NCBI RefSeq assembly: GCF_003576645.1
Contig: NC_044930.1
Span: 19,690,449 to 19,754,448 of the forward strand
DNA: 64,000 bases
Reading direction: 5' to 3'
Origin: Ipomoea triloba
Lineage: Eukaryota; Streptophyta; Magnoliopsida; Solanales; Convolvulaceae
The notes under the pieces are model-generated. The model saw only the letters and a program-made list of their open reading frames with translations. It ran no database searches and was not told the origin of the DNA. This document shows positions 22,516 through 34,965 of the stretch, one piece after another. Made by a program: the position numbers and the translations under genes. Position 1 is the stretch's first letter; every line of letters starts with the position of its first letter.

Positions 22516-23378
22516 ATTACATTACTAATTAATTAGCTTACTAATTAATTAGCATAATTTACATATATTACAATAATAATTAATTTCATATATTATATTC
22601 CTAAATTACCACAGTACTGTAATTTCCCTACTAGGCTAAATATTTATGAATAGTATTCAAACCAAAATTACTACTAATTAATTAATTTCTATGATAATTT
22701 GTAGTTCTTTAACTAATGAGTATATCACAGTCAACCCTAAAAAACAATCCAATACACAGAATGAAAAATATGAATGAAAAGCCCAAATTTTAGCACAAAT
22801 GTAAAGTTTGTAGTGTAGAAAAGGGAATAAAAGCACAAAAAAAAAAAAAAAAAAAAGAAAGAATGAAAAATGAGTGAAAATCTATAAAAATGAACAAACC
22901 CTAGATCCAAATTCTGTCAAGAAGATACAAAAATTAAGAAGTTAAACAAGAGATTGAGAAGGGAGAGAGCATTTTACCTGAAAAATTTGGAGAAAGAAGC
23001 TTCAAGCAATCGCTGATCTTCGATCCTCTGGTTTTTGTTTTGCTGCTACCCAGATAGAAACGGATGAGAATGAGGCGTGAATGTTAGATGAGAATGACGG
23101 ATGAGAATAAGGCGTGAATGTGAGATGAGAATGAGGCTTGAATGTGAGATGAGAGAGGAATGAATGAGGCGTGAATGACAGATGGAGAATGGTTAATTAT
23201 TGGAGGGTAAAATAGTCTTCATCCAAGCTCTTTTTCTCCGCAAAGTCGCCGAATTACAATTCCCTTACCAAACACAGTAATTTATCAATTCAATGAATTT
23301 AAATTTAATGTCCTTTTTATTACTCTCTACCGAATTTAAATTTAATGCCCTTTTTATTACTCTCTACCAAACAGCCCG

Positions 23379-23848
23379 TAATTGGACTAAATTCACTGTA
23401 CCCCTATAGTTGTAGAACCAAAAATGTCAGGCATCACACTTGCATTATGAAGAGTCGAGTGTGAGCTACAGTGAGTTATTAAGCAATCAAGCTTGGGTAC
23501 ATAAATGCTTACTTTTCTTCATAGGAGACAAAGCACTACAAATAGTAAAATGCCAAAAACATCATAGTAAGCAAGAGGCTGGAATTGAGTACAATAACAC
23601 AATGGCAATGCTCCATATCCGAATTTGCAGTTATCCACAGGGCACTATAAACTAACCAACATCATATGGTACTATTGGCTCCACAAAAAGAAGTATGATA
23701 CATCTAGTCAACTTAAATAAGATAATAACACAAATTATTTCTAAAGGAATAGAATATATCCGAGCAAAAACCGAAAAAAAAAAAAAATTACCTAGGCAAC
23801 TAAGACAATAGTCAGAGATTACAGTAGGACACCCCCTATTCTCAGTTT
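23379..23848. other. 3' flank of the PDS5C-like gene
   Basis: This lies between the Harbinger terminus and the PDS5C stop codon and should hold the gene's 3' UTR and poly(A) region. I see no perfect AATAAA on the minus strand. An A-tract occurs at 23775-23787. Nothing else is recognised. Confidence 0.5.
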
Positions 23849-25343
23849 TTACTTCCTCTTTCTCTTCTTCCCAATCTTTGACTCAGTTTCTTGCTCCTTG
23901 GATGCTCCCGAAGCTTTCCCCTTCCCGCTATCTGGTGTTTTTGCTACCTCTGTGGACTTTTCCTTCACATCCCCAGTCTCCTTGCCCTTTGACATAGACT
24001 TTCCTTTGCCTGTACCGCCATTGGCACTGGGCTTACCACCGCTTTGAAGAGCTTTACCTTTTGACCTGGGGATTGATTTTGTCACAGTGTCTTGCTGGGA
24101 TTTGCTGGCAGTCTTAGGAGAGATATCTGTCTTGGACTTAGACCTCGGAGAGCTGCTGCTAATAACATCTTTCAACTTACCCGAGCCCTTTTCAGAATCA
24201 TTTTTAAGTTTATTACTAGTCACATCCTTAGATTTACCACCAGATTTTAGGCCGCGGTCTTTGGATTTTGGCTCAACAATAACATCATCCTTGGATTTAC
24301 GACCAGATTTTGTAGCTGTGCCTTTGGCCTTGGATCCACCACTGCTTAAACATTACCCCTTAATGAATATTCTCTCACATCATGTCCACAAATTATTGAC
24401 ACAAACAGAAGAATAAATGAATTACAAACCTCCTAGGTGAAACATCTGACCTGTCATGCTTTGATGTTTCAGCCTGTCTTCTGGTTTTTTTCTTCTTCTG
24501 CCTGCAATATAGAATGAGCTCATAAACAAATAGAAAAAAAAATATTGTAGAAGTCTCAAAAGTCAAAAGAAAAGGTTAAAACCTGAAGAAATGTTCTAAA
24601 ATATGGAAGGAGTACAAAATGATGGAACATAACAATATGATGAAGACAACAAATGTATTATGTCTCATTAGCAGGAGCAAGAAAACAGACAATATGGAAC
24701 AGGATACTGGCTGGAATAAGATCTAAAATTTGGAAAGAATATGGAATGATATGACACCATGCAAAACTTTCATTCAACATTGAAAACATGTTCTATATAA
24801 AGGCTATTACAAAAACATCCTATTTAATTCATAAAGTTCCTATGCTTAATTTTAATGGCTGTCTCAAAATAATAAAAACCTTCCACCACTTGAAGATCAT
24901 ATCCATATAATATTGACTGGTACGACTGTTGTAGATAGAAATGTGCTTAACTAGACCCAAAATTCAGAACCCCGGAAAGAAATACTCTGTAATAGTATGC
25001 TAAAGGAGAGCACCAAAGCACACAAAACGGATCAAAGAGAAATGGTAGGAGGGTTGAAAAGATCTTAAAAAGACATTGGCACGTCCAAAGTCCAATAAAG
25101 AAATAAGCTTACAGACACAGCATAGCAACAAGTTTGGGAAAACATGCACTAATCTCTAAGAGTTGACATCAATGAAGTCGCAGAGAAAGAAAGACTTCAT
25201 CACATGCTGGAAATATATTTCTTGGTACTTCCAATATGATATGACAATGTTCAAAACAAATATTCGTTTATCAACAAGGTTCAACTTATATCCTCGATTA
25301 CTCTGAACATATAGTAACATAAAATCTTTTAACAGGTAGGAAT

Positions 25344-25381
<38 letters not shown>

Positions 25382-28300
25382 TGTAAGAACACCAACTCAA
25401 TCCTTGTTTTCACAAAACATCTAATAGCAAGAAAGAATAAGTTGTTCATCTAATGAAAAAGTAGCACTCACATCTCGGCAGAAGCATCAGGGCTAGATGG
25501 TTCGTCCAAGTCCTGTCAAAATAGGATAATCAAATAATGTCTAAAAGTGATTTTAAAATGAAGGTAGGAAATGCACATTGACTGGAAACATACCGATTCT
25601 CCCATCAAATGTTCACCAACAATTTCCCATCGTTCCTTCCTAAGATTCAGAAATTCTTCATCTCCATCGGTGTACAAAACCTGATTAAATATAAAGGAAC
25701 TGTTCATTTTCTGTAAGAGCCACATGGCATAAAGAAAACATCAAAGGGAAAAATGAACAGACCATATGCTTCTTTTTAACAGGATCATAGGATTCTACGA
25801 CACCTTCATAAAATCTGCAATTGGTAAAGCAAAGTTAGCTTTTTGATAAAATTTCAAAACATGTAAGCATATAGCCAACAGGCCCATGTTACACCCGGCA
25901 GTGCTTAGGAGTTAGCACAATAATACAGCAATGAGGCAGGGTGGGATTGCCCAGTGAAATTCCAGCCCATAAAATGAACACCCAACCGTAGCCATATAAC
26001 CTACACCCATTAAATCATTCACTCCTCTTCTGACGAGGATCTCAAAAGCTCCTGATTTATATTATAGATGAATGAAAAGAACTTACACACTATCCAATGG
26101 CCACCAAACTTTGACCTTGGAACCAACAAGGCTCTCATCATATGCTATATCCGGTACCTGACATACATTAACCAATCAAGCATTTGCAAAAATAAATAAA
26201 TAAATAAATAACTTTGAATTCAGAAAAAAAAATGAAGTATGCAGATTAAGAGAAGACCAGGGCAATCATAACACCACCCCCCACCCCTCACAAACACAAA
26301 TAAACACATCCTCAAAAAGGTATGTCTTTAAAACAACAACCAAACTGAGAATAATTTCCAAGACGAAAGTGAAGGTTTAGTATGATATACGAAACAGGTT
26401 TAGTATGTAGCATTTGAGTTTCAAATCATTTAAATAAATTTATAAAAAAAATTGCATGCAGTTTCAGTTAAGTCAGGAAAATATAATAGTACTTTCTCCT
26501 TGCCCAAAGGACGCTTTCTCTTTGTGTTCTTTCTTTGGCTTCCTTCTTTACCATCATCTTCAGCAGACCTCTGAGGAGACTCTTGTGAAGACATCTTCTG
26601 CATGATGAATAGAAATGTTCATTTAGATGGACTTAGAAATTAAAAATATAAGGGTCACAGAATTTAGATTTGATAGTGAGAAGTCAAAAATTACATTGCT
26701 ATCATCTTTTGCAGAGGACTTTGGCACATCAATGTCCATATTAGCCTTTCCACGTCCACGTCTTTTTGTGTTATTCTTCTTTCTTATTGAGGAACCACCC
26801 TCTGTGATATTAGTCTCAGCCTTCTCACCTCGCTGTTTTATGTCTTTTGCCTCTGCATCACTCATGGTACCAGCTTCTTCCTCATGAGAAGTCTCAGTCT
26901 GCACCCTGATACCAGGATCCTCCTGTGGCTGTGCTTCAGAATCACTTGTCCCATCAGATGGCTTCTTAGATGCAATTTCAGTAGAGACACTCTCGTCCTG
27001 AACCAAATCATCATCCTCCTTTGGCTGAGTAGGCTCTTCTTCCTCATGGATTTCATCAGGAAGGCTCTGACTAGGGTGTGAGGAAGCAACATTGGCAGCT
27101 TCATCCTCAGATGTTTTATGTGGAGAAATCTGAGCACTAGTCTTGTTTTCATCCAATAGTTTGGCTGCCTCATCAGTTGTGTTGTCAGCAGGCAAACTGT
27201 CAATATCTTCACCTTTACTTTTTTGTTCATCTGGATGATTATCAGGTGGATTTTCAACAAGTGAACCATGAACATCTCTCTCACTTCTTTGACTATCTGG
27301 AAGCTTCTCAGTCTCTTTTTCTGTATTATCAGGAGCTTGGTCCAAAGATTCTGCAGAATTTGTTTGTGAGTTAGACTTCCCTCCCTGTTCCTTAGCACTG
27401 TAATCAGACTTGTCTGGCTCTGATTTCATTGAGCTATTGGCCTGTGAATCATCAGTGTCAGATTTAGGTGTCAGCTTTGCAATATCTGTCTGGTTAGGAC
27501 CATGATCCCCCGACTTTGCTAAAGATTCGGTTTCTACAGAATTCCCTCCATTAACACCACTACTAGTAACTGACTTAGGAGATGTATTCACAGCTTGATT
27601 TTCATCTTTTGAACATGCCTCTTGTTTAGTGTCAACAGCCATCTGATAGAAGAAAAGATATATTATAATGACTATGCCTAAATACGTATACACGATAATA
27701 TGCCACGGCAAGAGCGCTATAACAATTATTGCTTTGCCAGAGCACTAATGCACAACGCTAGACTTGCTAACAAGCTAGCGTGCTCTTAAAATTTTAGAAG
27801 TGAAACTCCAACAGTCAAACATGTCTGGCATAACTCATCAATTTTTGTAGCTTCACATATCTTTACCTGGCCCAACTCATCTGAAGACACAGTAGATGCT
27901 TTGTTCTCAACAGTCTACATATCATCCACACAAATAAGTCAATCTTCAATACAGAAATTTAAAAAAACATAAAAAAAAAAATTTTTAAAAAAAACTATAA
28001 AAAATTGAAACAGTAAAACAAAACAAAAAGTATGTACTCATATACCTGAGTTTCATGAGCTCTCTCGGCAGAACTAGCTAACTTGCTCTCCACACACTTG
28101 AACAAGTCATAAAGGGTGCACAAAAGTTAGTTATGCGTTCAGAAGGCAGTTAACTGACTTCAAATGCAAAATCTCAACATGCACAGAATTTATATACATA
28201 TATTAAAACTAAAAGAATAGTATATTAACTGATAAGCAAGATTGGATTATAAGATCATTCTACAAGGAATTAAACCTCGATTTAAACAGCACAAAGAGAC

Positions 28301-31300
28301 ATATCATAATGCCAACACACACACACACACAAAACTGTGTGTCAGTATTAACAAGAAAATATGGGATTTGTTCCTCATTGCAATGATACAGAGAAGAAAA
28401 TCTGGAATAATTAAAGAAAATTCTTAAAATGTATGCAAGGGGGCTTGTTGACATCTGAAATTCTTGTGCATGTCCTCAATAAAGTGCTCTGTTGCACAGC
28501 TATTGCTTCAATAAAATATTTAATTATCAAAAACAAAAAAGTTATTCTAGTGAATTATAAAATTACTTTAGTAAATAGTTTAAAGAGAATTTAGGTTGAG
28601 TAAACAATGAGACAATGCTGAGGAACATAGTCACTTTCATAATTATCATTATTATTACTACCACTACTACTATTCTTATAAATAGCAAAATGCCCAGTTT
28701 AATTAGAAAGAAGCCCAAAAGCTTGTATGCTAATTATAGTAAGTGTCAATAATAAGACTTTCCACAGGACTATCCAGCTGGAATTTAGAAGTTTTCTTCA
28801 GTGTCAACAATATATCACATAGAAATGGAATGAGTAAGAATTTTCCTGGCAAATAGAAAAGCAGTCTTAATGTTGGTTGAAATCTTTGATGATTTAGGGA
28901 AATAAAAGCAGATAAGTATAATAACTTTAGAAAGGTGACAATACCGATAGTTCTTTCAAAGTATCATTATTATGCTCAGCAGCTACAGGAGTCCCTTGCA
29001 GTACAGAACTTACAACTTTACTGTACTCATCCAAAGAAATGCCCAGAGATTTTACAGCATGAGTTATGTAAGGCTTTAGCTTGCTAGCACATTTTGCAAC
29101 TACACTCTCTGCCAACCTTTTACCAATTGGCTTTATCTCCTGAAACAACAAAACCAATCAGCAGGGACCCAATGACTACATTAAGGGGAAAGATCAGGAC
29201 AGAAATAGCTAAACAGTACCTCATTCTCCTTTTTGACACTATCCAGTAGCTTAGTAACCAGGTCCATAGAAATATCTTCACTTTCTTCGAGTACAAGTAT
29301 CATGATTGATTCCATGGATGAGAAGATATTGTCTGGATGATATTCTCTGAGAGTTGAAGATACAGCTTAGAGAAAACTACTCAATTTCCATCAACATGCA
29401 TATTAAGTTATCAAAGTTAAACAATGATTAATGCATCTTAAAGGACACTACTCTAGATATTATTTATTCATCCTGTGTTTATAATTCATATTTCATTTTT
29501 AAAAAATACAAGTATTTCATTGATGCAATGCTCTCATAAGTCGTAACTGCATATTTTTATCAAAATAATATGAAGCCCTCTGTTATCTAATGCCTGAAGA
29601 ATATATTAGTTAAGTGATGCTACACAGTGAATTCTACAGATCAATGAGATAAATTTTCACAAAAAGAAAGGAAGAACGAATTTAAGGAGCTAAAACTAGC
29701 AGCTTGATTTCCAGATGTGCATGACATATTTATATCATTTCTTTTTTATTTTATTTGTAGTTGGGGGATGAGTAGGTGACATAGAAAAGGTCAGTCTAAA
29801 TTGATTAAAGTGGAAAATTGATGTGTTTCATCACCAAAGTGAATTGCAGCTTGAAATTTCAGCAAGTACATAACTACAATTCTTATGTTCAGAAACAATA
29901 ATGGTTGAAGTAAAAAAGAGATAGTTGTGAAAATAAATATCCAATTTAAATTAATCCCACCAAAAGAAAAACAAGCATGTAACAACATTGAATATATGGA
30001 ACTTATGGTACAGCAACAACAAAAATGTTGGGCGTTATCAGTAATAATGTCATACCTAATGGCCTTAAGGAAGTGCTGATACATGTCAGAGATAAGTGCA
30101 TCACATTCCAGATCCAACATAACAACACATAACCGGACCTTGGACACGGTTTCAAGAATCATAGCCCTCTTGCTAAAGGATCTGCTTGACTCATCATATA
30201 AATTCTCAAAAGACGAAACTATTAATTGGAACACAACCTGTATATAAACAATAGAATTTTACATGGTGCTGATGAAAAAGAAAATAGAAAAATAATGGGA
30301 TATTGATACCTTCATCTTTTCATCGTCATATGGGGCATCCGGTGCAGTAATTCTTGTGATCTCGCTTAAGCAAGAAGCAAGGGCAACCTTCACATCAACA
30401 TCAGAATGCCTCAAAAGTTCATCCGCTACCAATGCCTTAATCATTGGAGAAAGTGCATCATGCATGGATTTAGCTGGTGACTGCTCCACTTTTGTGAGGA
30501 AAGACTCAGCTTCCTTAAGACCATGAAAACAAAAAATTAAAGACATCACAGTGAATAATAAGAGTGCCATTTAGATTGTTCACAAGTTTAGTATCTATAT
30601 CTAAATTAAATACAGATCACAGCATTTAGTTACTGAAATATTGAAGAATCAAACATGAAACTATACTTGATGCATTCAAGAGCATTATTCTGATATGTAC
30701 TACGCTGAATGTGTACCAAAAGATTTCTGTGTTTCCACTTTATTGCATGTGGAAATGAAGGCAGATATGCAAAAACAGCATCATCCCTTACAGATAATTA
30801 GGAAGAAAACAGATGACACTCATAAATTTGTTACAATTCCCAATTTCTTATCCAAACTATCTCTCCAACAGCCATCAAGTACAGAAGAAATGTAACTACA
30901 TATTTTTGCCTCTTAATCTTTTTTTTTATTTGGAACTGCATTGGTAATATAATTGCCCCAAAATGCACCAAAACTCACAGTTAAGTCATTTTTATAAGAC
31001 AACGCACACACCTAAGAAGGTTAGGTACTTAGGTGCTTCATAAAAGTCATGTGATACTTATAAATTTAGAATCTCATAGTATGACCATTATGACAACCTT
31101 GTAGATAAAAGATCAATCCAATATTCCAATGATTTAAGCGTATAGAGTGCTTAGAAAACTGCAGCCATAATTGTTCACTAAAGCAGCACAAAGTATTATA
31201 ATACAATGTTTGAAGAGAAACCAGAACTTATAACCATTAAAAATATCCTCCAACACTCAAGTAAAGAATACAAAAGTCGCAGTGCTAGTTAAAAACAAAA

Positions 31301-32472
31301 TAAGTGCACTACCAAAATGCATGTCTAAAACCAACCTTTTTTCCTAATTAATAATAGACTATGCAGAGCGGTAGATTACCAACTAGTGCACTACCAGTAT
31401 ACAAATTTGACAGCATTCCACTTCAACGGATGACCAATCAAAAGAAAAGCTTCATAGGTCCATAGACAGCACTGAGAAAATAACGATATCTTGAACCATA
31501 AGAAATTGTGACCCTTATCTTCTAAACCAAATAGACTATTTGCATTTGCAAAAAAATTAAGGGCATTCCAACCAGCATGGTTTTCATTTCACATGTGGTT
31601 TTGGAAATTAAGGGCATTGCAATCAGCATACCCTCAAATTTCATCGAAAAAACAGGCATCTGTTTTAATACCTAAAACAGATGAAGAAAAAATTCCTTCT
31701 TGTTTCAAGTCAAGCAGAAAACTACAACTAAAATATCTGTTGCACACCCAATAAAATCCCAGGATAAAAAATTTATTTATCCTGCTTCCTTTTTTGTACT
31801 TTTATGACCCTTCAACACAAAATTTTCGCTAAGCAAATTAGGGCATGACCAGTAATAATCAGAGCAGCATTACTATATTGGTAATTGAGATTCCGAAAGG
31901 ATACATCTAACACCATTAATTAGCAAAAGGGATGCAACATTTTCAGTTGGACAATCTAGGGTCCTAACCTAGACGGATTGAGCCTAAGGGAACAAAATAA
32001 GCTCGAAGAGAGTAAAGTATCTTAGTAACTATTATAGGAGCTGAACGGATACAAAGTATCATATACCTAGAGCACATGAACAGTAAAACAACTCTCTTAC
32101 TACGAACATGTCTGGTTCCTAATACTGAACTAACCCTCCGTCAAATTAAAGAAATCATAGAACAACTGTACAAATGCTGCGTCGTTAGAGGAAAAAGCAT
32201 AGTGTAAAAAAAAACACCAAAAAAATCAAACAAATTAATAGAAACGGCATAGAATTTGATTCATTCCCGACTATAACTCCAGAGAAGAAAAATAATTCCA
32301 AGCCAGCAACGGCAAGGGGTCAGAAATAACAGAAAACTGAAAGTGTAATAATAACCCTAGGACTTACGTCGAGTAAAGGGAGGAGTTCATCAACCGAAGA
32401 AGGAGGCTTGAGAAGCTTGTTTCCAGCTTCCGCCAACTGCTCCTCGAGCCCTCTCCCTGAGGACGCCGCCAT
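23849..32472 (-). CDS. PDS5C: Sister chromatid cohesion protein PDS5 homolog C-like, 15 exons
   Basis: The protein is a nuclear, chromatin-bound cofactor of cohesin, with roles in chromatid cohesion and recombination. I joined GT-AG exons in frame: 32368-32472, 30310-30513, 30056-30237, 29220-29346, 28945-29139, 28046-28096 (or 28087), 27867-27914, 26695-27642, 26493-26597, 26087-26157, 25763-25814, 25594-25680, 25472-25512, 24430-24501, 23849-24341. This gives 2781 bases, 926 residues. Residues 1-271 are the helical PDS5 repeat region (KLLKPPSSVDELLPLLD, FRHSD-like LRHSDVDVKVALASCLSEIT, APDAPYDD, MLDLECDALI). About 289-620 is acidic and low-complexity. Residues ~666-718 form a Tudor domain (GSKVKVWWPLDSVFYEGVV, VLYTDGDEEFL), which in Arabidopsis PDS5C is reported to bind methylated H3K4. 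A Lys/Ser-rich tail ends KKRKRK. The length is close to Arabidopsis PDS5C. The start is the ATG at 32472 (MAASSGRGLEEQL). Only the exon 6 acceptor is uncertain. Confidence 0.93.
25345..25379. repeat. (GA)n microsatellite in intron 13 of the PDS5C-like gene
   Basis: This is an uninterrupted GA tract within the ~970-bp intron between the exons at 25472 and 24501. A short (CA)n run lies in intron 5 at 28313-28331. Neither affects coding sequence. Confidence 0.9.
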
Positions 32473-32770
32473 CTTCTCAAGATCTCCCACACAAATCTAC
32501 CGATTCCAACTCAGACCATGAAACGAAACCCTAGGAAGAGAGTTCCCTCGTCGTCCTCCTCAACTCCCGGACCACGAAATCCCTCGTCGCTTTGGTGGTA
32601 TTCCCTGTCGGGAGGGAAGATTGGAGAGAAGAGACGGATTGAGTCTTATTCAGATAGGTCGCGGAACCCTAGAAAACCAGTAAAGCCAGATGACTCCACG
32701 AACGCAGAGAAGAGATTATGAATAAAATAAATAATAAATAAATATGTGTATATATATAGTGCTCCGTATA
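32473..32770 (-). promoter_or_regulatory. Presumed 5' UTR and promoter of the PDS5C-like gene
   Basis: The 250 bases upstream of the ATG are distinctly richer in GC and CT/GA than the surroundings, as expected of a plant 5' UTR. On the minus strand a TATATATA stretch lies near 32748-32757, about 280 bases upstream of the ATG, and is a possible TATA box. A plus-strand frame of 67 codons at 32518-32721 overlaps this area and has no recognisable homology. Confidence 0.4.
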
Positions 32771-33110
32771 GGTGTAATTTTTGTGCATATATAGTTATAT
32801 AGTTACAGATTTTAAGTTGGAGAAGCGGGATTGGAGCGCTGCATTATATTGACGACAAAATCGCGAATTGTCATATACAAGGGCTATTTTGTAATTATAG
32901 ACCTTTGAAATTTAGAATGTGGTATGCCACTGTTCGGCGCCAAAAAAGCATACATATATGTAATGAACAATTGAACGTGTAACTTGAGATGACAATTGTA
33001 TGAAGTGTGATGATAGCAATTTATGATATTTTTTTAAATCATTAACTAATAATAGGAAAATGGTATAGGTACGTTAACAACTAATTTTGTCCTTTTTCTT
33101 TGACTTTCAT
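32771..33110. other. Upstream intergenic sequence, nothing recognised
   Basis: AT-rich spacer between the gene promoter and the next MITE. I see no frame, repeat boundary or RNA signal. Confidence 0.5.
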
Positions 33111-33113
33111 TAA

Positions 33114-33443
33114 GGCCTTCCTCAATAGTGGAGATTTTGGTGTAATTTTTGAAGAGTTTTTGTGAGTGTGATTAGGAAAAGGAAAATGGTAGTGGAGAAA
33201 AAAAAAAACAAAACAAAAATTTGAAGAAAAAAATTTTAAATAATATTTACGCGCCCGGTTGGGCGCGAGACTTGCGCCTCACGTGCATGAGACACAACTC
33301 TCAACTCAATTGGTGGGCCCCATAATATCTGGAAAAAAAAACTCAAGGCTGGAAATACCAATACACTCTCTCACCTCACCCTCTCTCTTCCAATTTGGCA
33401 TTTTTGCCTAAAAAACAACGAAAAAACCATCAATGGGATGGCC
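33114..33443. mobile_element. Tourist-like (PIF/Harbinger) MITE, 330 bp, TSD TAA
   Basis: TAA flanks both ends. The termini GGCCTTCCTCA and, from the right, GGCCATCCCAT are inverted. An internal GC-rich perfect hairpin CGCGCCC-GGTT-GGGCGCG lies at about 33250-33268, in a stretch far richer in GC than its surroundings. There is no coding capacity. It sits about 640 bp upstream of the PDS5C start codon. Confidence 0.8.
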
Positions 33444-33469
33444 TAATTATACTAGTTTCTTTACGCACA

Positions 33470-33980
33470 TTACATGAATGAGATCATGCCCAATGGTTAT
33501 TTTTAAATAAGTATTTCAAAGTATATCAATGTAAGATTATAATTTAAATAAGTAATTCAAAGTATATGAATGCATGCAAGATAATTTAAGAGAGATTGAA
33601 TATAATTGTCACTAAAATAAATATTTGTAACTTTGTAATAACGCTAGTCTAAATAAATACTACTTTTGGTTAGAATTTCTCTAAGTTTTCTTAATTCTCT
33701 TGCAGGTAGCATTGTCATTGTCATTCTCTCACCTTTTTTTTTATTGCAGCATTTTTGTAGTCTCGGCATCTTTTTGATGCGTCAAGTGTGCTATTATGTT
33801 CTATTGTTTTACATTGGCATTTTTAATAATGAGTTTTAAATGTAGCTACGTAAGATAATGATCTAATTACCATTTACATAATTGAAATACAAATAAAAAA
33901 TATTAATACCATAATGACCGAAGTAATTCCCATTAATGCAAAAGCATAATTGAAATATTGAGTTTTGTTCTAAATAATCA
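33470..33980. other. AT-rich intergenic sequence with a short direct repeat
   Basis: TTTAAATAAGTA-TTCAAAGTATAT-AATG occurs twice (about 33505-33531 and 33542-33572). Nothing else is recognised. Confidence 0.5.
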
Positions 33981-33998
33981 AAAAAGATTAATTAAACA

Positions 33999-34111
33999 GC
34001 CAAGGATGTTGTGGTCCAGTGGCATCAAACCCTTTCCTTTATACGGGAGGTGGTGGGTTCGAGCCTTAGTGGAGGTAATACTGACTCTACTGACTTGTAG
34101 TATTCAAAAAA
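33999..34111 (+). mobile_element. tRNA-derived SINE, 113 bp, 18-bp TSD
   Basis: The body begins GCCAAGGATGTTGTGG and holds an A box (TGGTCCAGTGG) and a B box (GGGTTCGAGCC) at tRNA spacing. It ends TAGTATTC plus an A run. Perfect 18-base duplications AAAAAGATTAATTAAACA flank it at 33981-33998 and 34112-34129, as expected for LINE-mediated integration. The same head and tail occur in the element at 732, so both are one family. It is not a tRNA gene: the tRNA-like fold is lost beyond the promoter boxes. Confidence 0.88.
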
Positions 34112-34129
34112 AAAAAGATTAATTAAACA

Positions 34130-34965
34130 AAAAAATCAACCTAATTTTTTTTAAATGCAAGAAAATGATTTTAAAGGTTATTTATTTATAATCGTTGATG
34201 CTCAACTTTGGATGCTATGTATTTAGTCGGACTAATTATTTGACCAAAGTTTATGGTAACTTTTATATTGTCTACACTTATAATAAGAGCCAATAGTGTT
34301 AGACCCCTAACTGGAACTAAAAAAAATGTTGGTGTAATAGTCTGCTATAACATATTGTACTTTGTGTTCTTCTTATTGTGCAACCTCCAATTAAATTCCT
34401 AATATATCCTAATCCTTTATAATTATACAATTCTGTATAGATTCCTAACTTAAAATTAGAATATTGAAGTTTTAATAGGATTCTATAATAGAATTTTGTA
34501 TAGATTCCTAACTAAACCATTATTCTACCCAAAACATAAACCCCTCCCATTCTCACTGGTATTCACCTAAAACTAAACCTAACATATTCTGCAACACACC
34601 ATCTACTTGACATTCTATAGGTATGATTGTCAAAATATTATCATGCTAATTCTATTATTTGTATTTGTACTCATAATGATTACAATTTAAAAAAAAATCA
34701 ATGATGATATACTCATTAATTAGTACAACTTCAATATCATTATGTAAATATATCTATTGTATAATCTTTTCATCTATACTTGTATCCTTGTATGCAATGT
34801 TGTGGTTCTCTTTATATTCCTTTATAATCTATACATTTTAGTTACTCCTAATCCCCTAATCTATGGTTTTTGAATTTGTGTTGTGGTTCCCATTATATTA
34901 TTTTATATCCTTTATGAACATATTTTCCATGGCACAAGGATATTAGTCATGACAAATGCGGATTG
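34130..34965. other. AT-rich intergenic sequence with a partial dispersed repeat
   Basis: At about 34270-34345, TAATAAGAGCCAATA, TTAGACCCCTAACT and ACTAAAAAAAATGTTGGTGTAAT match the reverse complement of 36505-36550. I recognise nothing else. Confidence 0.5.

Larger units (their letters stand above)
19648..23378 (-). mobile_element. Decayed PIF/Harbinger element, 3731 bp, TSD TAA
   Basis: TAA flanks both ends. The termini CAACCCGTTTGGT and, from the right, CGGGCTGTTTGGT are imperfect inverted repeats. Inside, on the minus strand, lie a truncated transposase and a Myb/SANT-like ORF, the two proteins PIF/Harbinger elements normally carry. The element also holds (AAT)n tracts (19800-19820 and 19874-19926), an ~80-bp tandem repeat in about three copies (19980-20215), and a minisatellite (22165-22515). 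The right terminus carries a 44-bp duplication (23290-23378). It is inactive: the DDE part of the transposase is missing. It lies about 470 bp downstream of the stop codon of the PDS5C-like gene. Confidence 0.85.

Noticed and set aside
22153..22528. CRISPR-like alternation of repeats, and 100-169-codon frames on both strands
   Set aside because: The units are contiguous tandem repeats without unique spacers, in a plant transposon. The frames exist only because the unit length keeps phase.
32518..32721. 67-codon plus-strand frame next to the PDS5C start
   Set aside because: It lies opposite the gene's 5' UTR and promoter, has no homology I recognise, and is explained by local composition.
34000..34060. 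A tRNA gene on the basis of A and B boxes
   Set aside because: Acceptor and anticodon stems do not form, and the 18-base target duplications and A tail show a SINE.
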